Shown piece after piece: positions 25,970-40,414 of a stretch of 64,000 nucleotides of DNA. Below the pieces are notes generated by a model. It worked only from the letters and a program-made list of their open reading frames with translations, did not search any database and was not told the origin of the DNA. Position numbers and translations under genes: made by a program. Every line of letters begins with the position of its first letter. Within the stretch, counting starts at the first letter, position 1. This DNA comes from Lethocerus indicus. Lineage: Eukaryota > Arthropoda > Insecta > Hemiptera > Belostomatidae. The DNA is taken from positions 7,450,585 through 7,514,584 of the forward strand of contig JACDQD010000002.1 of NCBI GenBank assembly GCA_019843655.1. Reading direction: 5' to 3'.

Positions 25970-28900
25970 GACCATGAAGAATACTGAAATATTCGAATAT
26001 AGAATCAACGATTTTTCCACCTGTAGCCGTACAGAGTTGCAATAACAACAATAATAGGTATACAAATATTGCCGGTATTTCGACCAGGGCGAATGGCGGC
26101 CCCGCACACTGATGAAGGGGCAAGTCTCGGGTTTGTTACTTTTCAGCCGGTATGCAATTTTCAATTGAATACGAGCGGAGCTCAAATAACTCTTCAGAAA
26201 ATAATTGGATTTTCATTGTCGAATTCATTTCTGAAAACCCGGTCGAGAGGAAATGAATTATGGAGGGGAAAAGTGGTAGTGTTTGTTGGGTGGTTGTTTT
26301 TACGTGGGCCAGTTTTTCGAAGCGTTGCAGTCCGAATGATGCATTGTACCGCTAATAGACTTTTATGCGCCGGCCGCCGCCTGTTTGCCCGACTAAAAGC
26401 CGGACAATAACCGAATTTTCGACAGCCATTGGCCCGTTTCGCGTTTCTTTCACGGTCGCTCGTAGCATATTTTAAATATATTATCGCTATTTTTCTTTTT
26501 TCTCCCCTGCCGTTGTTTTATCGGGCGGGATAGAGGGCCGAGGGAGAAAGGAAAGAATGCGCCCGCGAATTGATATCCGAAATAATCGACACTGACGGCC
26601 CAAAAACGGCGCGATTGTTTTGCGGAAAAATGAACCCTTGCATTTTTATGAATCGGATTTTTCGCTTCTGTTTTGTTACCGGTGCTGGTCATTGTCAGCT
26701 GTAATTGAATTTGCGATCTTGCGATTTGCTTTCTAAATAATAAATAATCGATTTAGTGAAAGGGAAAGTTTGCGTAATAAATGTGCGTTATAATGTACCT
26801 TCGTCCTCCGGATTACTCTAAGACATATATACGCATGTTTTCGACTGTTATTCTGTTTTACGATATGGATGTTTCTATAGTTCTGTTACGTTTGCCAACA
26901 TAAAATTTCCTAATTCTGCTTCTGTGTCAAAATTGCGGGCGATTATAAAATCAACCGTGAAATATGAGGATAAGAAGAATACAAAGATTTCCGATTACCG
27001 GTACAAAGAATATGAAGCTGTGGGCTTAATGCAGTCGGTTACATTTCCTATCATAGAGCCGTGGGCAGTCTCATCCCCCTCCTATAAATCTTCGAAAGCG
27101 GGGATAAAACCCAATAGGGTAGTGGAAATATATAACCGGTTTAAGCCTCAAGCTTTGCCAAATTGATGCCTTAGCCAGTTTCCCAAAAATAATTGCGCCC
27201 CTCTGACTTTAGGACCGATTCAAACACAGCTCCATTGTGTGTTGTGTTTTTAATCGCATCGCTTAGTTTGAGCTCAGCGCCCGGGGATCAAATTTAATGG
27301 CCTTGGAGATTCACGGCCTCCGCGGGACCCAGTTGATTTAACCACTGATGCCGGGTATTCCTCCCTTTCCATCTGTTTGTTTCAGAACCCATTATTATCG
27401 TCATTGAAACTGATACGAGATAAAAAAACATAAGTGAAAAATGTTCTAAGTTGATTCCCTGTTACATAACGAATTATGATATAAAATACTTTTTTAATAC
27501 ACGATCATAATCTGCCAACTAACAAGTGAAAATAGAACTAATGTAATAAATACAATTAATAATAAATACAAGTAAACAGTACAGCAACTATCAACTTCCA
27601 CTGTAAAAAATAATTGGGAAATTATTTAAAGAGTTGTTGGTCATGCATACAAATACCATAAAACGTTGCGTTCTGAAAATCATAATACTTGCAATTATGC
27701 CAGCTCGAAAATACGCGCACGCAACTTTGCTTTCGGTGTCCGCAGTCTGTGCCCCGTTCGAAACGGACTTGTTCCTTTAATATTATTATTGTTGCCTAAA
27801 CAGTTTGATAGGTCGGTCTTTCAACCGGTTAGTGGGGGTGTTGTTGTTTGAGTGCCGGGCGGGGCGTCAATTGGAGCGGTTTATCGTTATCTGTTGGAAG
27901 CGACCGAAAACGGCCCCCCCCCACACACCCGTTATCACAATCGAAGCTTCCTCCATTACGGTCACTTAGCCCAACGGGACCGCCCCAACCTAATCGGCTT
28001 TGGTTGGTTAGTTGGAACAAACTTGTTAGCGGAAGGCACTACTCCCGCTAAGACGTCCTCCCGTTTAGCCCCACAACCACCGTCACGCGCACTTTCACTG
28101 TCCTGTCAACCGTGTAAACTTGGTAATTATTTACTTATCTATGATCGACTCTGAAACCTGTCAACAAATTAAATTAACGCTCCAGTTAAAAAAAATTGTA
28201 ATTGTAACTAATTTTTTAAATACTTTCATTACATACTTCCAAAACCGAGTGTTAATTTTTCCCTTATTTATACTTGTCCGTTTCTATTTCTAAATTTGTT
28301 ATATATCGTGTCGTAAGTTTAATACTTAAATTATGTTTAGGGATAATACGCTCATTTCCAATATGAAAGGTATGATTTAAAGCTGTTTTATACTGTCGAT
28401 GTAAATAATACCTTTTGGTCTTAATAATACATCTGTGTTACTTTCATGAATTTCTTACTCAGGAGTATTATCGAACACTGTATACGGCCCACACTTATTT
28501 ACTCTCGTATCAGCCGCTTCCATTTAACGAAGGTATTAATAATATCATCTTTACCCATCCCAGATAGGAATGATGATTTCATTATTGGGCTTTAATATAC
28601 TGGGCTATAATTTCGCTTAATATAATTAGAATGATGATCGGATATTTCGGAGAAGAGACAACAAACAATATTGTACGAGGGTGGGAATTACTCCAGGAAT
28701 CAATTCCTGGTTTTCAAAAAAAAAAAGCGTCGGTTAAAGCGTGCTTGTCCCAACTTTCGGTGCTCTTATTTGTATTCCGAATTAAATGGAGCATACAATT
28801 ATAAGGAGAGAAGTCTGACACGAACGGGAAGGAACAAACTTATCCCGAGACTGTTTTGGTGTGTAGGGGGTTGGGGGTGGGAGGAGTGTCTGAAGTTTGA

Positions 28901-30786
28901 GGGGGAGAAGACCCACGTGTGCCGCGACGGTAATCCGCACCTTTGAAAGTATAAAGAGGAATCAGCGGCGGGAGGGAAAAAATGCGACTGGGGGCGTTTA
29001 GAGGGAGGGAAGCCCACTCGGATAACAAAACAAGTTTGTGAGAGAGTGCCCGCTAACAGAATAAGACAAAGGGGGCTGGCCCTACTTGCCCAACTTTTCT
29101 CAAGTTGTACTGAATGGGGCTTATACGGGGAACAGTTGCGGATTCCCGCTTAAATCCTGACCCCACCAGAGTTCCGGCCAGATTCGTGAGCGAGTTACTT
29201 TTGAACGGACCGAAGAAACCGAGAAACTATCTATTAGCGGAGAATAAGAAATTTGGACCATAAACGTAAGTGTGGCTCTTATTATGTGATTGTGATCCTC
29301 TATGTATAGTGCGTATGGCAATAAAATTGTTTTACTATATTGGATAAAAGTGTTTCTAAATATTTAAAAATACCTGATATGAAATGAACATAAGAATGTG
29401 GCAATGTCAGTATCATCTTCATTTTATGGTATGCTATACCTGACACCAGTTTACTAGCACACATGCCTGTTGCAAGGTGAGATATAGGGAAAATGTAAAT
29501 ATTCTATTTTAAAAAATGGTTTAATATATAAAGGAAAAGCGTTGATTTGAATTTTTTTCTTAAACTTTTGACAAATTATTAAAAACAAGATTTTCTCCAT
29601 TGTATCAGGCTCCAGAATAAAATCTCTATTATAATATAAATGATTGATTTAATGAAGCGTGTATTTTATTCGCAATTTTTTTTAAAACACGAAATCCCTG
29701 GTTCATGTTGTTCCTTATTATTTATAATCACTGAAATATAATAGACTTCGGAAGTCTCCTGTATTTATTAGGGGCTTCCCTTTTTCTCTGAGCTTAATAA
29801 GCGTCTTTTCCTTATTAGTACTCAACTATATTTTTCTAATTAATCATTAGTTTCGAAATTTATATTTATGTTTATCATTCTTTTTAATTTTATGATAATC
29901 AACGCCCTATTAGTAACGTTGAATACGTATTTTCTAAAATTCGAAACTCCACCCTTGAACTGACTGAAGTTACAATATTCTAAAGTTATATCTATTAAAA
30001 TTGACAGAAGTTTCTCCCCTGAAAGCTTCGCCCGCCTTTTGTTCGCTGTTATGAATATGCAAGTGCAGTGAAATTTCATAAACTAAAGTCTGCGCGTATT
30101 ATACAATGTTTCTATTAAACGGGCTCGTATTTTTAGCACTATTTAATGGCATAAATTAATAATAAATCAATTTTGCGGCAGTTATTCAGTCACCCTTCGG
30201 TAAGAGATTTATTATGAGCCAAACACATAAAGTGTAAACAATATAAAGTGTTATGGACTGAGCGATTTTACATTATTTAATTTTCAAGAATGAATTTATA
30301 ACTCACCGTTTTATAAGTTGCATCTATCTGGGAATAGAATTATTTCTACACTTAAATTATCGATGTACATGCATTACTATAATACATAATCAATTGTTAA
30401 TGGATCCGCATTCTTTTAAAATGTTCCTCCTTATGACCGACTTAGAACATTTCGTTCTGACAGTGGAAATACATTTTGGCCAAACCCCTACTGAAGATGG
30501 CAGACTGCCGAAACCAAATAGGCTTTTGCGTTCGACCCTAATATGGTTTACTTCTGCCAAACGTCACGAAAATTTATCTACCGTCCTTGCTAATAAAAAC
30601 GTTCCTTCCTGACGTTGTGCTGCGAGATGCTCTTAATGGAACTGAGGGACCATTTCTGTCTCACACTGCGCGTTTTTGTTCTACCATTCGAGTTCCAAAA
30701 CAAGGCTAAGATCCAATGATAATAGCACTATTTCTTGGATATGATAGAACATGTAATGGGGTTTAAACGAGCCAATAGAGAGGTAA

Positions 30787-30789
<3 letters not shown>

Positions 30790-30845
<56 letters not shown>
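30790..30845. repeat. (TA)n microsatellite, about 28 units
   Basis: An uninterrupted alternating AT run of about 56 bases, the longest of the three (TA)n arrays in the window. Confidence 0.95.
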
Positions 30846-30849
<4 letters not shown>

Positions 30850-33800
30850 AAGATAAATGCTAAAATAACGTCCTTATGATGTCAGCGATTTTCTTTCTTG
30901 TCAGGATAATTCTGTCCCACGGGATTATTTTTATATACTTCCAATTACGAAAATCAAATGAATATAATTTTGAAATCTCGTTTATCCCTTTATTCCAGCC
31001 TAGCAATAAGGAAGTAAACCAAAATTAATTTTGTATTCTTTGACTTTATATTTCAAAATGTCTGGAGAAATTGGTCTCACCGATACAAAAGTCTTTAATT
31101 TTACTTACCGGTAGCGTACTTCAGAAATAATTCCGGGAAAATCTTAATACTTAGTTCACAGCGAAGATGAAAATGTCCGTGTTTCTATAGAACGTGACGA
31201 ATTTTCATTCTTAATTGAAATCCTTTCATACTCAAGGATGGCTGTTAACCTGTGGAATCGAGGAAAAAAAATTGGCGGATAATCGGTCTCATTGAAGAAG
31301 ACGTTCAATCACCCAATTAGAGTTTGGGCCTCGAGGCAGAGATCGATCGATCAGTCGATCAATTTGGGCCTTAATGTTGCCGATTTTGAATAGAACCGGC
31401 TAACTTTATTTCTAAAAGTGGGTTCCCTTTCTTTCTGCGGCCGGGTGTACGCGCGCGCTGTGGGCATTCAATACAAAGTGACTGGTAATGTGTGTACGGT
31501 CGGAATCAGTTCTGGCGGGGGCCCGGGCCTCCTTTTCACTCTCTATTCAACACTAAAATGGAAGCTTTTGCACGGTCTCCGAACGAACGGCCGCCTCCCT
31601 TTCGACCGGCCACAAGAGCCAAACCGATAAAAGGGCTGTCCGCAAAACTTCCACAGCCACCGGGGGAGGGCCTCCCCGTCACGGTCCTTAACACCCCAAC
31701 CTTGTACTTCAAACATTTAGGCCTTTTTATTCCACACAGCCCCGCTTTTAAGTCCCCCCCTACGGAACCATTTTATGAGTGGATGTAGATATTGCTTATT
31801 AACCATTTTTCATTATGTTGTCGCTACCCGTCTGATTTCGACACGCGTAGGCCCTCTGGAAACTAGAAAACTATGAACACATATTAAATATTAATCTTAA
31901 AGAGAAATTATAATGAATCTTTGAAACAGGCTCAAGCGGCCTCCTAGTGTTGAACTATTAATTATGATTTCGATGTTTGGGTTCAAAATATTTTTGTTTA
32001 GGTTCTGTAAGAATTTTTAAGAAATGACGTTCTTTCTATTAAGAAAAGTTCAAGTCTAAACGTGCAACCGATGAGATTCATTTCCTCGAGACGAGAGGAG
32101 GAAAGCGAACAAATTTACGACGGGCCACGTATATATTCGAAAAGCCGTTTATCTTTGCCGGATATGGCGGCATTAGTCAGTGAGTAAAGTTCCTTGGCCG
32201 GGCGGGAATTAGCGGGCCACGTAGCCCCGTACATGATGTAGGTGGGGCATTAAAATTTGGGCCACCCGCATTACCTGAGGGGGTGAGAGCCCTCGATATA
32301 AATATAAATTAGACCGCAATATATCCAACACCGGCTAATAACTCTGGACAGAAATGCTAATTACTTCCTGCCTCCGCCCCCAACTTAATAAATCAATTGA
32401 GCCCTGATAAACTTGGCTTATTTATCCCCCCGATTTTTGGGACCTCGGCTAGCCCGGGTTAATCCCACTTCTCAACAGTTATGCTAATCGTCCCTATATT
32501 ATTTATAAACGAATTTCGGCATTTTTTATGTCTCTTCGCCCTTCCAAAGTTGAAGATACTGGGTAAACAATGCGCAAAACTGGTAATAATTAGTTTACAA
32601 GTACGATCAATATTTTTCTGAAACATATAAAATAATAAAAAAATTCGGATCTTCTCATCCTGGGTCATATACGGAATCACGAACAAAAAACAGTAGGAAC
32701 TGCTATAATTTGAAAAAGAATAGTAAAATATGAGAGGTATAGTAAAATTTATCGATGTTACAAATTTAATTCTCAATACCATTTTGCATTGCTTCTGCTG
32801 CTTTTAATATGCAAATACCGGTGCGGATTTTGTAGTTTGAAGTGTATTATTTATAGGACGATTGTCCCACGGCTTCCCTCACCAGTTTGGGAAACAATAT
32901 ACATGGTCCCTATGTGACCGTAATTGACACCAATTGAAAGTTAATTAAAATTGAATATTCCATTCATCATTAATTTAGCGCAATTGACCTGCCGACTAAT
33001 CTCAGTTAATTTTCGAGAGATTGTTTCTGTAAACTTTATAAAAAATATGAATAATTCATTTGAAAAACTAATAAAGAAGGGCGTAGTTATAATTTATAAT
33101 TGACTGAAAAATAGACTACTTTTCTGAATAGGGTGATACTTTTTTTTATCCCGGCATGAAATATATATTATTCTACGTTAAAGAGGATGAAAGATGAATC
33201 CTCAGGTAATAATCTCCGAAGCAGAAGGGGCTGATATACCGTGGGCGAAGAAAGCTTTCCAATCGAGTCGGATCCGATTACCCTCAGCTGTTATGGTAGT
33301 GACGGGGGTGCCTTGTCACGCTGCTCCTTTCCCTCGTAATATTCCCCTTGTCCAGTTATATTTTCAATAAAATGTTTACTGTATTATAATAAACGTATTC
33401 ACTGCAGAATAATTCACTTTCAAATTCTTAGGAGAGATAACAATAAAAAATTACGATTAAATACAGAATTACAGAACCGATACTTTTATAAAGCCTAGTT
33501 CCGACTTTAGTCATGATCCAACTGATTTAACTTATTTGATGCAGGGTTTAACGGCATTTTTCAGAAAACAATGTCTTCAACATGTCTATACCAGAGGAAA
33601 GAGGCACTTAAAATGTGGTAAATTTGTACGGGGATGGCGCGGAGTTGTGCAATAGCCTCTTCCTCAAGTGTGCCACTTATTGCAATTAAGGCCACAGGCT
33701 GCCGGACCAGGAGCCGGTATGAAAAATGCCTGGGCTAGAATTAGAGAGAACGAATGAGAATGATATGAGAGAAGAGGTTGGGGTGGAGAATGAGAGGGAA

Positions 33801-35267
33801 TGCAGGGATATGCAGGTAGGGGCCCTTATCCCTGGGTTTCCGGGGCGAATTCAAGTGCCACTGGTGGGAGGGGGCCCGATCCTTGCAATTAACCGACTCG
33901 TCGAAAACAATGGCTCCACGCACCAATCCAGCCATCCGCCTCAACCCTGAGCCGGGAGTTTTGAAAGCACACTTGTAAAAGAGGGAGACCGGAGCTCGGC
34001 AAAAATGGCGCATACTAATTGTCAATACGAGAGGCGGGAAAAGTTGTTGTATTTACCGCCGTAAATGACGCAGGAATTCCGGCTGTTCCGGATGTAACAA
34101 GGCTACTTTATTATATACATTCCAAGAAAGCTGATGTTAAAAGGATGCTGGTCAATGAAAGGGGTTTCTGTATATAATAACTTTCCTATAGTTCAATTTC
34201 GCATGAAGCGAGCATTATTTTTATAACACCCCCCAATTCTTCTCCAATTTGACATAGCCTCAGGCGTTATAAGTATTACTCACAAATATCTTGTTGCATT
34301 GTCGCAAATTATGATCCTCTTCGGAATAAACAGATTAAGGAAGGAATTAACGAGACAGGAGTTTCTGTCGATTGCATACAGTACAGTAAAAGGCTATTTT
34401 AGTAGAGGTGCATGGATAGTATCTAAGTAAGGAACGGACACGCGATTTTAAATAGTTTGCTGGAATAAATATATAAGATCAGTTAAAATTTGTCTCATTT
34501 TATGTGAATATTTAATTAGGGTAAATATATATGAAAGAACGGTCACTAATACCTTAAGGGAGAACACCCCGGGTGTACATAATAAGGACAGAATTGTAAT
34601 AACTCATCAGAGCGTTAATTAAAGTAAGTGGGGCACACTTGACAAAAAACGTGGTCAGGGGCTCTCAAACTCTCGCACACTGAATTTTCCCTCCGCTCTC
34701 TTCTTCCAAGGGCTTCACTGGCTTTTAGCCGCGAAAAAAAATCGGAAAAATGGAATAAAAAATCCACCGTCTGCCAGAAACAAGAGGTTATTCAAATATA
34801 ATTCGCGGTTCACCTTAAACTTGTACTCGTTCTACTTTTTATTTCTCTTTTACGCGGACTTGTTACTTCATTATTGCGAGTTTTATTCTGGAATAGGTCA
34901 CTTTTCAATTTTTTATGCTCGCGTGTAGAGTACACGGTAAGTTATTTTTTCAAGTACAATCCTCGAATTTATTTAGTTGGCTTACTGTAACAACAGAACC
35001 GAGCGCTGAGTTTTGAGATCGCTGCATTGTTTGTCTGTTACTTTTAATTTTAACTGTCTCGCTTTTTGCATGTATTTAATTACCAGTGCAGGGCGAGAAT
35101 TCAATTGATATATGTTCAATACAATAGTTGTTAATTATTGTAGAAGGCGCGTTTTGCGCGAAGGCGAATTCAGTTAGATGACTTTTAATAATGTGTACGG
35201 GCCCGACTGAGCAGAACCAATATTTCCGATTTCAACTTTTTTTCTCATCGGTTTGTAGAGAACACTC

Positions 35268-35297
35268 TATATGAAATTCCCGTATATGAAATTCCCG
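35268..35297. repeat. tandem 15-mer, two copies
   Basis: The unit TATATGAAATTCCCG is present twice in direct tandem without mismatch. It is a small slippage duplication. Confidence 0.85.
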
Positions 35298-36194
35298 GTA
35301 TTATTTGAGATAATTTTCAAACGCACTTGTAAACAGAATTAGGCACTTGTGCGCCTAACCTCTTCGATTATTCAAAATGCGGTCACCGATTGGGCGTACA
35401 TTAATTATCGATTTCATGTAGCACTTCCATAATTATCGTATACCCCGTTTCCCCACCAATAAATCGTTATTATAACATTCACAATAATGAATGGCCCATA
35501 ATTAATGCATCCCTGTCGAACTGTTCCTGCGGTCGACCCCCCCCACAGCACTCCCCCTTCAAACCACCACTATAACCACTGCTCCTGTAATTTGCCGATA
35601 TGTAGTCAAATTTTATTAGTAACTGAATGTTTAGCATGATTGCAGATGCGGAACTTTCAAACTCGGTTAACACAATATGAAATCAAACATTAATCTGACA
35701 CAACGCCCTTGCGTAACAATTTAATTTTGTTTATGGTATATAATACTTTAATTTCTGCGGCGCGAAACAGAACTGGATAAAATCTGATGTAATTAACTTA
35801 TTCCAATTGTCCAGTTCATTTCCGTACATTTCCCAGTATAACAAATGCAGTATACTTCTGGGTTAAAGTCCGACCAGAATTTAATTAAAGCATTTCTAAT
35901 TACGTCATAAGTGACTGTTCTTATGGTGCTATCTGTCACCGAATTTCATCCAGTTCGGTGGATAGAATTATTGATTTTGTAGATGGTAAAGGAGTGACCG
36001 TTCGAAGTGTGAGGGAAATGTGTCATAATGTGGACATAACGTGGCATAATACGGACGTGTATTCGAGGACCTCTGAGGCCCTTCGGTTTAGCCGAGAACA
36101 ATATCTGTTCGTTAGAATGCGTTCAATTTCGGACTGCAAATCCAATAGCGGTCTCCTTCATTGTGTTTGGCTCGTAAATTGAGCCGACTATAAA

Positions 36195-36210
36195 CAACAC
36201 GATCGTGTTG
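36195..36210. repeat. 16-base perfect palindrome
   Basis: CAACACGATCGTGTTG equals its own reverse complement. About one 16-base palindrome is expected by chance in a window this size, so it is recorded only as a possible dimeric protein-binding site. Confidence 0.6.
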
Positions 36211-36795
36211 GAGGCGCAGACAATGGCAAATAATTAAAGGGGACCCGGGATTTTCTCTTACTTCTGTCTCCGGCCCCGGTTGCTAACTTAATTAAGCCGG
36301 TGGCTCCTCGACCTTCCAGAGTACAATTCGTATTCTGCTTGTAGAATCGGACATTCGAGTTTCTTTGAGTTATCCGTTGGTTACATATGTTCATCTGTCG
36401 CTACAAAATCGTGTAAGAATTCTTGTTATTTACTTTTGTGTGCGTTATGTAACATTTTAGAAAAGATCGAATGCCTAAATTAAAGACTTTTAAAACATGA
36501 GCATATTTAGAAAACAGTAGCTAGGTAACATGAGATATGGTTTGGCGGTATGTCCTTAAAGTACGTTAAAAATGGGTGGTTTTTTCCCGCCACCTTCCAA
36601 ATTGCGTATCATAATTTGCACTAGATGAATGAATATATTGGGATGGAGAGGAAGCGACGCGGGGGAGGTAGTCTTCTTGTAAGGGTTGAAAGAAAATTGC
36701 CGTGCGCAGAAGACTGATGTCAGCTCCTGCTCGCGAGGAGTGAGGTGCTAAAAGGAAGGAGAGATTGAAATTGATAGTGAGAGTCTGAAGACCGC

Positions 36796-36880
36796 GAGTG
36801 GGGTGGAGGGGAGAGTGGAAGAGAGGGTTAGAAGGAAGGATGGAGGGAGGGAGAGACAGGGAGAGAGGGAGGGAATTAAA
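36796..36880 (+). repeat. purine-rich tract with G-quadruplex motif
   Basis: The tract is nearly all A and G for about 85 bases. At 36845-36873 guanine runs are separated by loops of 1, 7, 5 and 1 bases, which fits the quadruplex rule. The long purine strand could also adopt triplex DNA. Two overlapping Gly/Arg/Glu-rich open frames across it are compositional. Confidence 0.7.
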
Positions 36881-37980
36881 CGAAGATCCCTCCCTTATCC
36901 CGGTATTAATCAGGGCGACCGGTGCATTCCATCTTCCGCTTTGTTTAAAAAAAATAAAAACCTCTTTTTTACTTACCCACGGTAGAGCAATGTCCAGCCA
37001 TAAAATCAGTGACCCAGAGGTATAGTGGAGCTGTTATAAATACTAACTCTCGTATAATGTCATTTTGACTAACTTGTGGCTGCGGACCACGCTGCCCATT
37101 CCACGTTCCATATTTTTTGTTATTCATAAGGGGAAAGGAGTTCAGAGTTTAGAAATAAACACAACAAAAACTGTAAAACTTATAGAAAAATAGTTGCTAT
37201 TTAAACTTCGGTTTTCTCTATTGAACACCTTTTAATGATTCGCGGTCAACTTCAAGAGCAACTTTGCTCTTGGCGAGTTCAATTGGTAATTGCCTCAGCG
37301 GTGAATAGGGCGTCTTAACGGCACCGTACAAACCGGCTGGAAGGGAAAGTTTCGTAAAAGCTTAATGCCGCGATATTAATGTTGTATCCCTGTAATATCT
37401 CTTCCTCTTTCACGTAATGGTTTTTCTTATTCCGGCCCAACGGCTAAATTCAAAGTTTTACCCCGGAAATTTCAACTGCAGACAGAAATTTTCAGTAAAA
37501 TATTCCGTTTCTCGACAGTTGAAAAGCATTCAAGGTGCAATCGATATATTAATCCGTACTGTAGATAATTCTAATGTTTAATAGATATGTGAAATAGAAG
37601 GATTTGATTTTTTCGCTATAAATAAAATTTTTTAACAATGTTATACAACCTTTTTAGAAAACATATTGAAGTTGACAGGTTAAGGACTATTATGGCAAGG
37701 TATTACTCTAATTAGATTTCTTAACAGCTGCCCGCCACCTTAAGTCTTCTGAAATCTTAACATGGACGTAAGCGCCTTAAAAATAATCCAATATCTTTTA
37801 AAAAACAATATTTCTTTTACTGTTATTGTACAGTTATGTATTTAACCGGTAATCATTTCAACTGATTTACCGTGAATGTCACAAAATAACATTTCAATAC
37901 TAAATATTCCTTAATTATTGTCTTCTCATGTTTTGTGTTAATTTTTCGAAACTGATTTGATTATTTTTATTTACTATACG

Positions 37981-38023
37981 TTATATCAAATTATATCAAA
38001 TATATTATTATAATTATATCAAA
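37981..38023. repeat. AT-rich decamer repeat
   Basis: The unit TTATATCAAA occurs twice in tandem (37981-38000) and again at 38014-38023. It is a simple AT-rich local repeat. Confidence 0.75.
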
Positions 38024-38277
38024 TATTGCTGATGTTAGGATATATTCGGTACCCCATTATTGATTGGATAAGTATAAAATTTATTGCTATTTGATATATG
38101 GTCTTAGCAAAAGACCAAACCAGCGGGAGGAGACAGAAACAACAAATGTTTGTTGTGTTGTTGTGTGCGATGGGGAAGTATTCCCTCGCTGACCACAACA
38201 CAGGTATGTTAAACTATAAAATTTATGTTTGATATTGAATAAAGAGATTAACCCCAATTCCCATTGGAAACTTAACC

Positions 38278-38333
38278 TAGAAAATTAACATAATACACAT
38301 AGTAGTACATAGAAAATTAACGCAATAAACCTG
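38278..38333. repeat. diverged tandem duplication, period 32
   Basis: TAGAAAATTAAC starts at 38278 and again at 38310, followed in both copies by similar AATA-containing sequence. It lies just left of element A copy 2, so it may be part of, or a target of, the same old insertion. Confidence 0.6.
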
Positions 38334-38388
38334 ATAGAGATTCCGTTATGCTTTGTAATTTTCATTATTATCCTTGAGCTCTTTTATC

Positions 38389-38472
38389 TCCTGAAGGATC
38401 TGCTAAACCGGCAATGCATGTGTAATGCAGGTAGCATCACAAGCGCCGTATGTAAATTATTGATTTATATAA
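38389..38472 (+). repeat. dispersed non-coding element A, copy 2
   Basis: This is the partner of 22317-22407, in the same orientation and 16 kb away. The last 44 bases align without gaps at 37 of 44 identities, and the left part aligns with small gaps around the shared CTAAACC. Weak similarity may continue further left, where both copies carry TAATTTTC-like sequence. No coding potential and no clear element termini are visible. Confidence 0.75.
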
Positions 38473-38921
38473 TTACTGTACTTGTTAATGCAGTTTGGAA
38501 AATCTGAATAATGACGATATTCAGATATGACGATTCGATATGACGAATAAATAGAACTTGTAAAAAAATGAACGAAATGGTAAATTACAATTTAAGAAGC
38601 ACATAACAAATAGAATACAATTTAAAAAAATAAATGACAGAAAAAATGTCTTGTACCATAAAACTCGATACTTCCGAACTTTTAATTTATTATTACTTTA
38701 ACCGCGCGTATTTTTTTTTAGCGCAAACCAAGTTTGCCCTGTCCAATTTTGTTTCTCCGATTCGTATTCTGCAGCCTCGCATTCGGAAAAATCAAAACTC
38801 AGTCTGGATATATTGTTTACTAAATTCTCAAAATAGAAATGCACACGCAAGCCTGTAGCTGGTATATCGTAGGCCCATCTGTTCCGTTGGAGGACAACCC
38901 CCTTATGCAAATCCGGAATTG

Positions 38922-38933
38922 CCCCCCCCCCCC
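38922..38933. repeat. poly(C) run of 12
   Basis: Twelve consecutive cytosines at the start of a pyrimidine-rich patch. The length may be unreliable. Confidence 0.85.
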
Positions 38934-40414
38934 GCCTTCGCTCCATCTTCTGATAAGCGGCCGAGCAACAGCAACAATGGTCTCGTGTTTATCGCTCATC
39001 TGTTATCCCCATTATTATTAACGGCGAAAAAGGTTAATGGTTCAGTAAATCAGGAAATTTATTGGGGCAGGAAGAGGGGCGGAGGGAGGGGAGCACACGA
39101 CAATGCCCGATAATTCCCCCACTCACCCCCTCACCCGAACCCTCTCCCTTCTGCTCTCTCACCCTCTCATTCTTCAAACCACCCTTTCCTCTATTATTAT
39201 GGTAACTACCGACGTCTTTTGAAATGGGAATTTATAAAATAGTCTCGGGCCGAGTGAGTTTTATATGTTGGGAAATCTACTCTATTTACATTCTCGGAGC
39301 GCGGCGGAAGTCTATCGTCCAGTCGTCTTCGTCCTTATTAGTCAGTAAACAGTTGAGTTTACCTCATAATTTTCCGTATTTGTTCTATTGTCACTATTTG
39401 CCGTGACAGGAGGACTAATAGCGAACGAGAGTCGAAATACCCCTATCGAATTATACAAGAAACGGGGAATACTAAATAGATTATCATAGGCTTTGATGAA
39501 TTTATTTCAAAGCAGGGTTTAAATGTAGAACTTCTTTTTAATATTTCAGACACGAAAAAACCTTCGTCGTTCAACTCAATATCGTGTAAACAAATCGCGG
39601 GTCGAACTGTGGGAACGTAGAAGCTAGAGGAGGAATAAGAACTAAAAGAGGAAAGTGAGGAAGAAGGGAAAGAGGAGTATTGAGGAGTATAAGAGAAAAG
39701 GGGTTGGCCTGTTGCCAACTGGATTGATTAGCCCGGCCACTGTTTTATTGTGTTCTGCCCGCTCAACACTTGGCATTACCGGGCAATACCCAAGTCTCTA
39801 ATATCACCTCACTCCACCCCCTCTAACCATGCCTCAACTCTAAAACACTGTCTTCGGATTGTGTCCTAAATCTTCCGCTTGAAAGCCTCCTCAACTTCTA
39901 CTTATCGCCAGGAAATAATTACTCGAAAACTTGGCCCGATGTACGATTGTTGATTGAAAACGAAAAGTGAGCCCAATATGTATAGTAACGACCTACATAT
40001 TGTTATAAAAACCGGTTTATACGTTTTAATGTTAATAATTAATTCAAATAATTATAAATTAAAATAAGCGCAGTCTAATTAACCAATAAAAACAAAACAG
40101 TTTGTCAAAATAAAGAATAAAATAGATAAGCTGACGGAGCTTGTTAATTTTCATGACAAGTGAAAAAAAGTACTGTTATGAGGAAAAAGTAAAAACAAAT
40201 TAGTAGTAATAGTTATTAAAATCGTAAAAAGATTAAAAAATGCTGGGTTAACTGACGGGGAGACATCGGCACTGAATTTAGTTGAACGTCGAATTCACTT
40301 TTTCGCGAAATATTACACTCTCGCTTCAAATCTCTTTTAGTTGGGCTTAAAATATAAAACGCTTTGCAGAGGCGAGCTGGGTCCGCTTTTATGTTTCCAC
40401 TTTTCGGAGAATCG

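Larger units (their letters stand above)
22408..30789. other. gene-free stretch
   Basis: No gene is recognised. The longest frame is 162 codons (22833-23321), but two overlapping frames are open across the same CT-rich DNA, so it is explained by composition. The stretch holds a (TA)n array, a CT-rich block and a (TG)n run. GC-rich patches lie near 23000-23250, 25260-25640, 26340-26460 and 27840-28110. A G-rich patch at 28860-28915 has long guanine runs. Confidence 0.55.
30846..38388. other. gene-free stretch
   Basis: No gene is recognised; open frames reach about 107 codons (32459-32782, minus strand) without a known motif. The stretch holds a tandem 15-mer, a 16-base palindrome, a purine-rich tract with a quadruplex motif, and short AT-rich tandem repeats near 37980 and 38280. 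GC-rich patches lie near 31430-31680 and 32190-32280. Confidence 0.55.
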
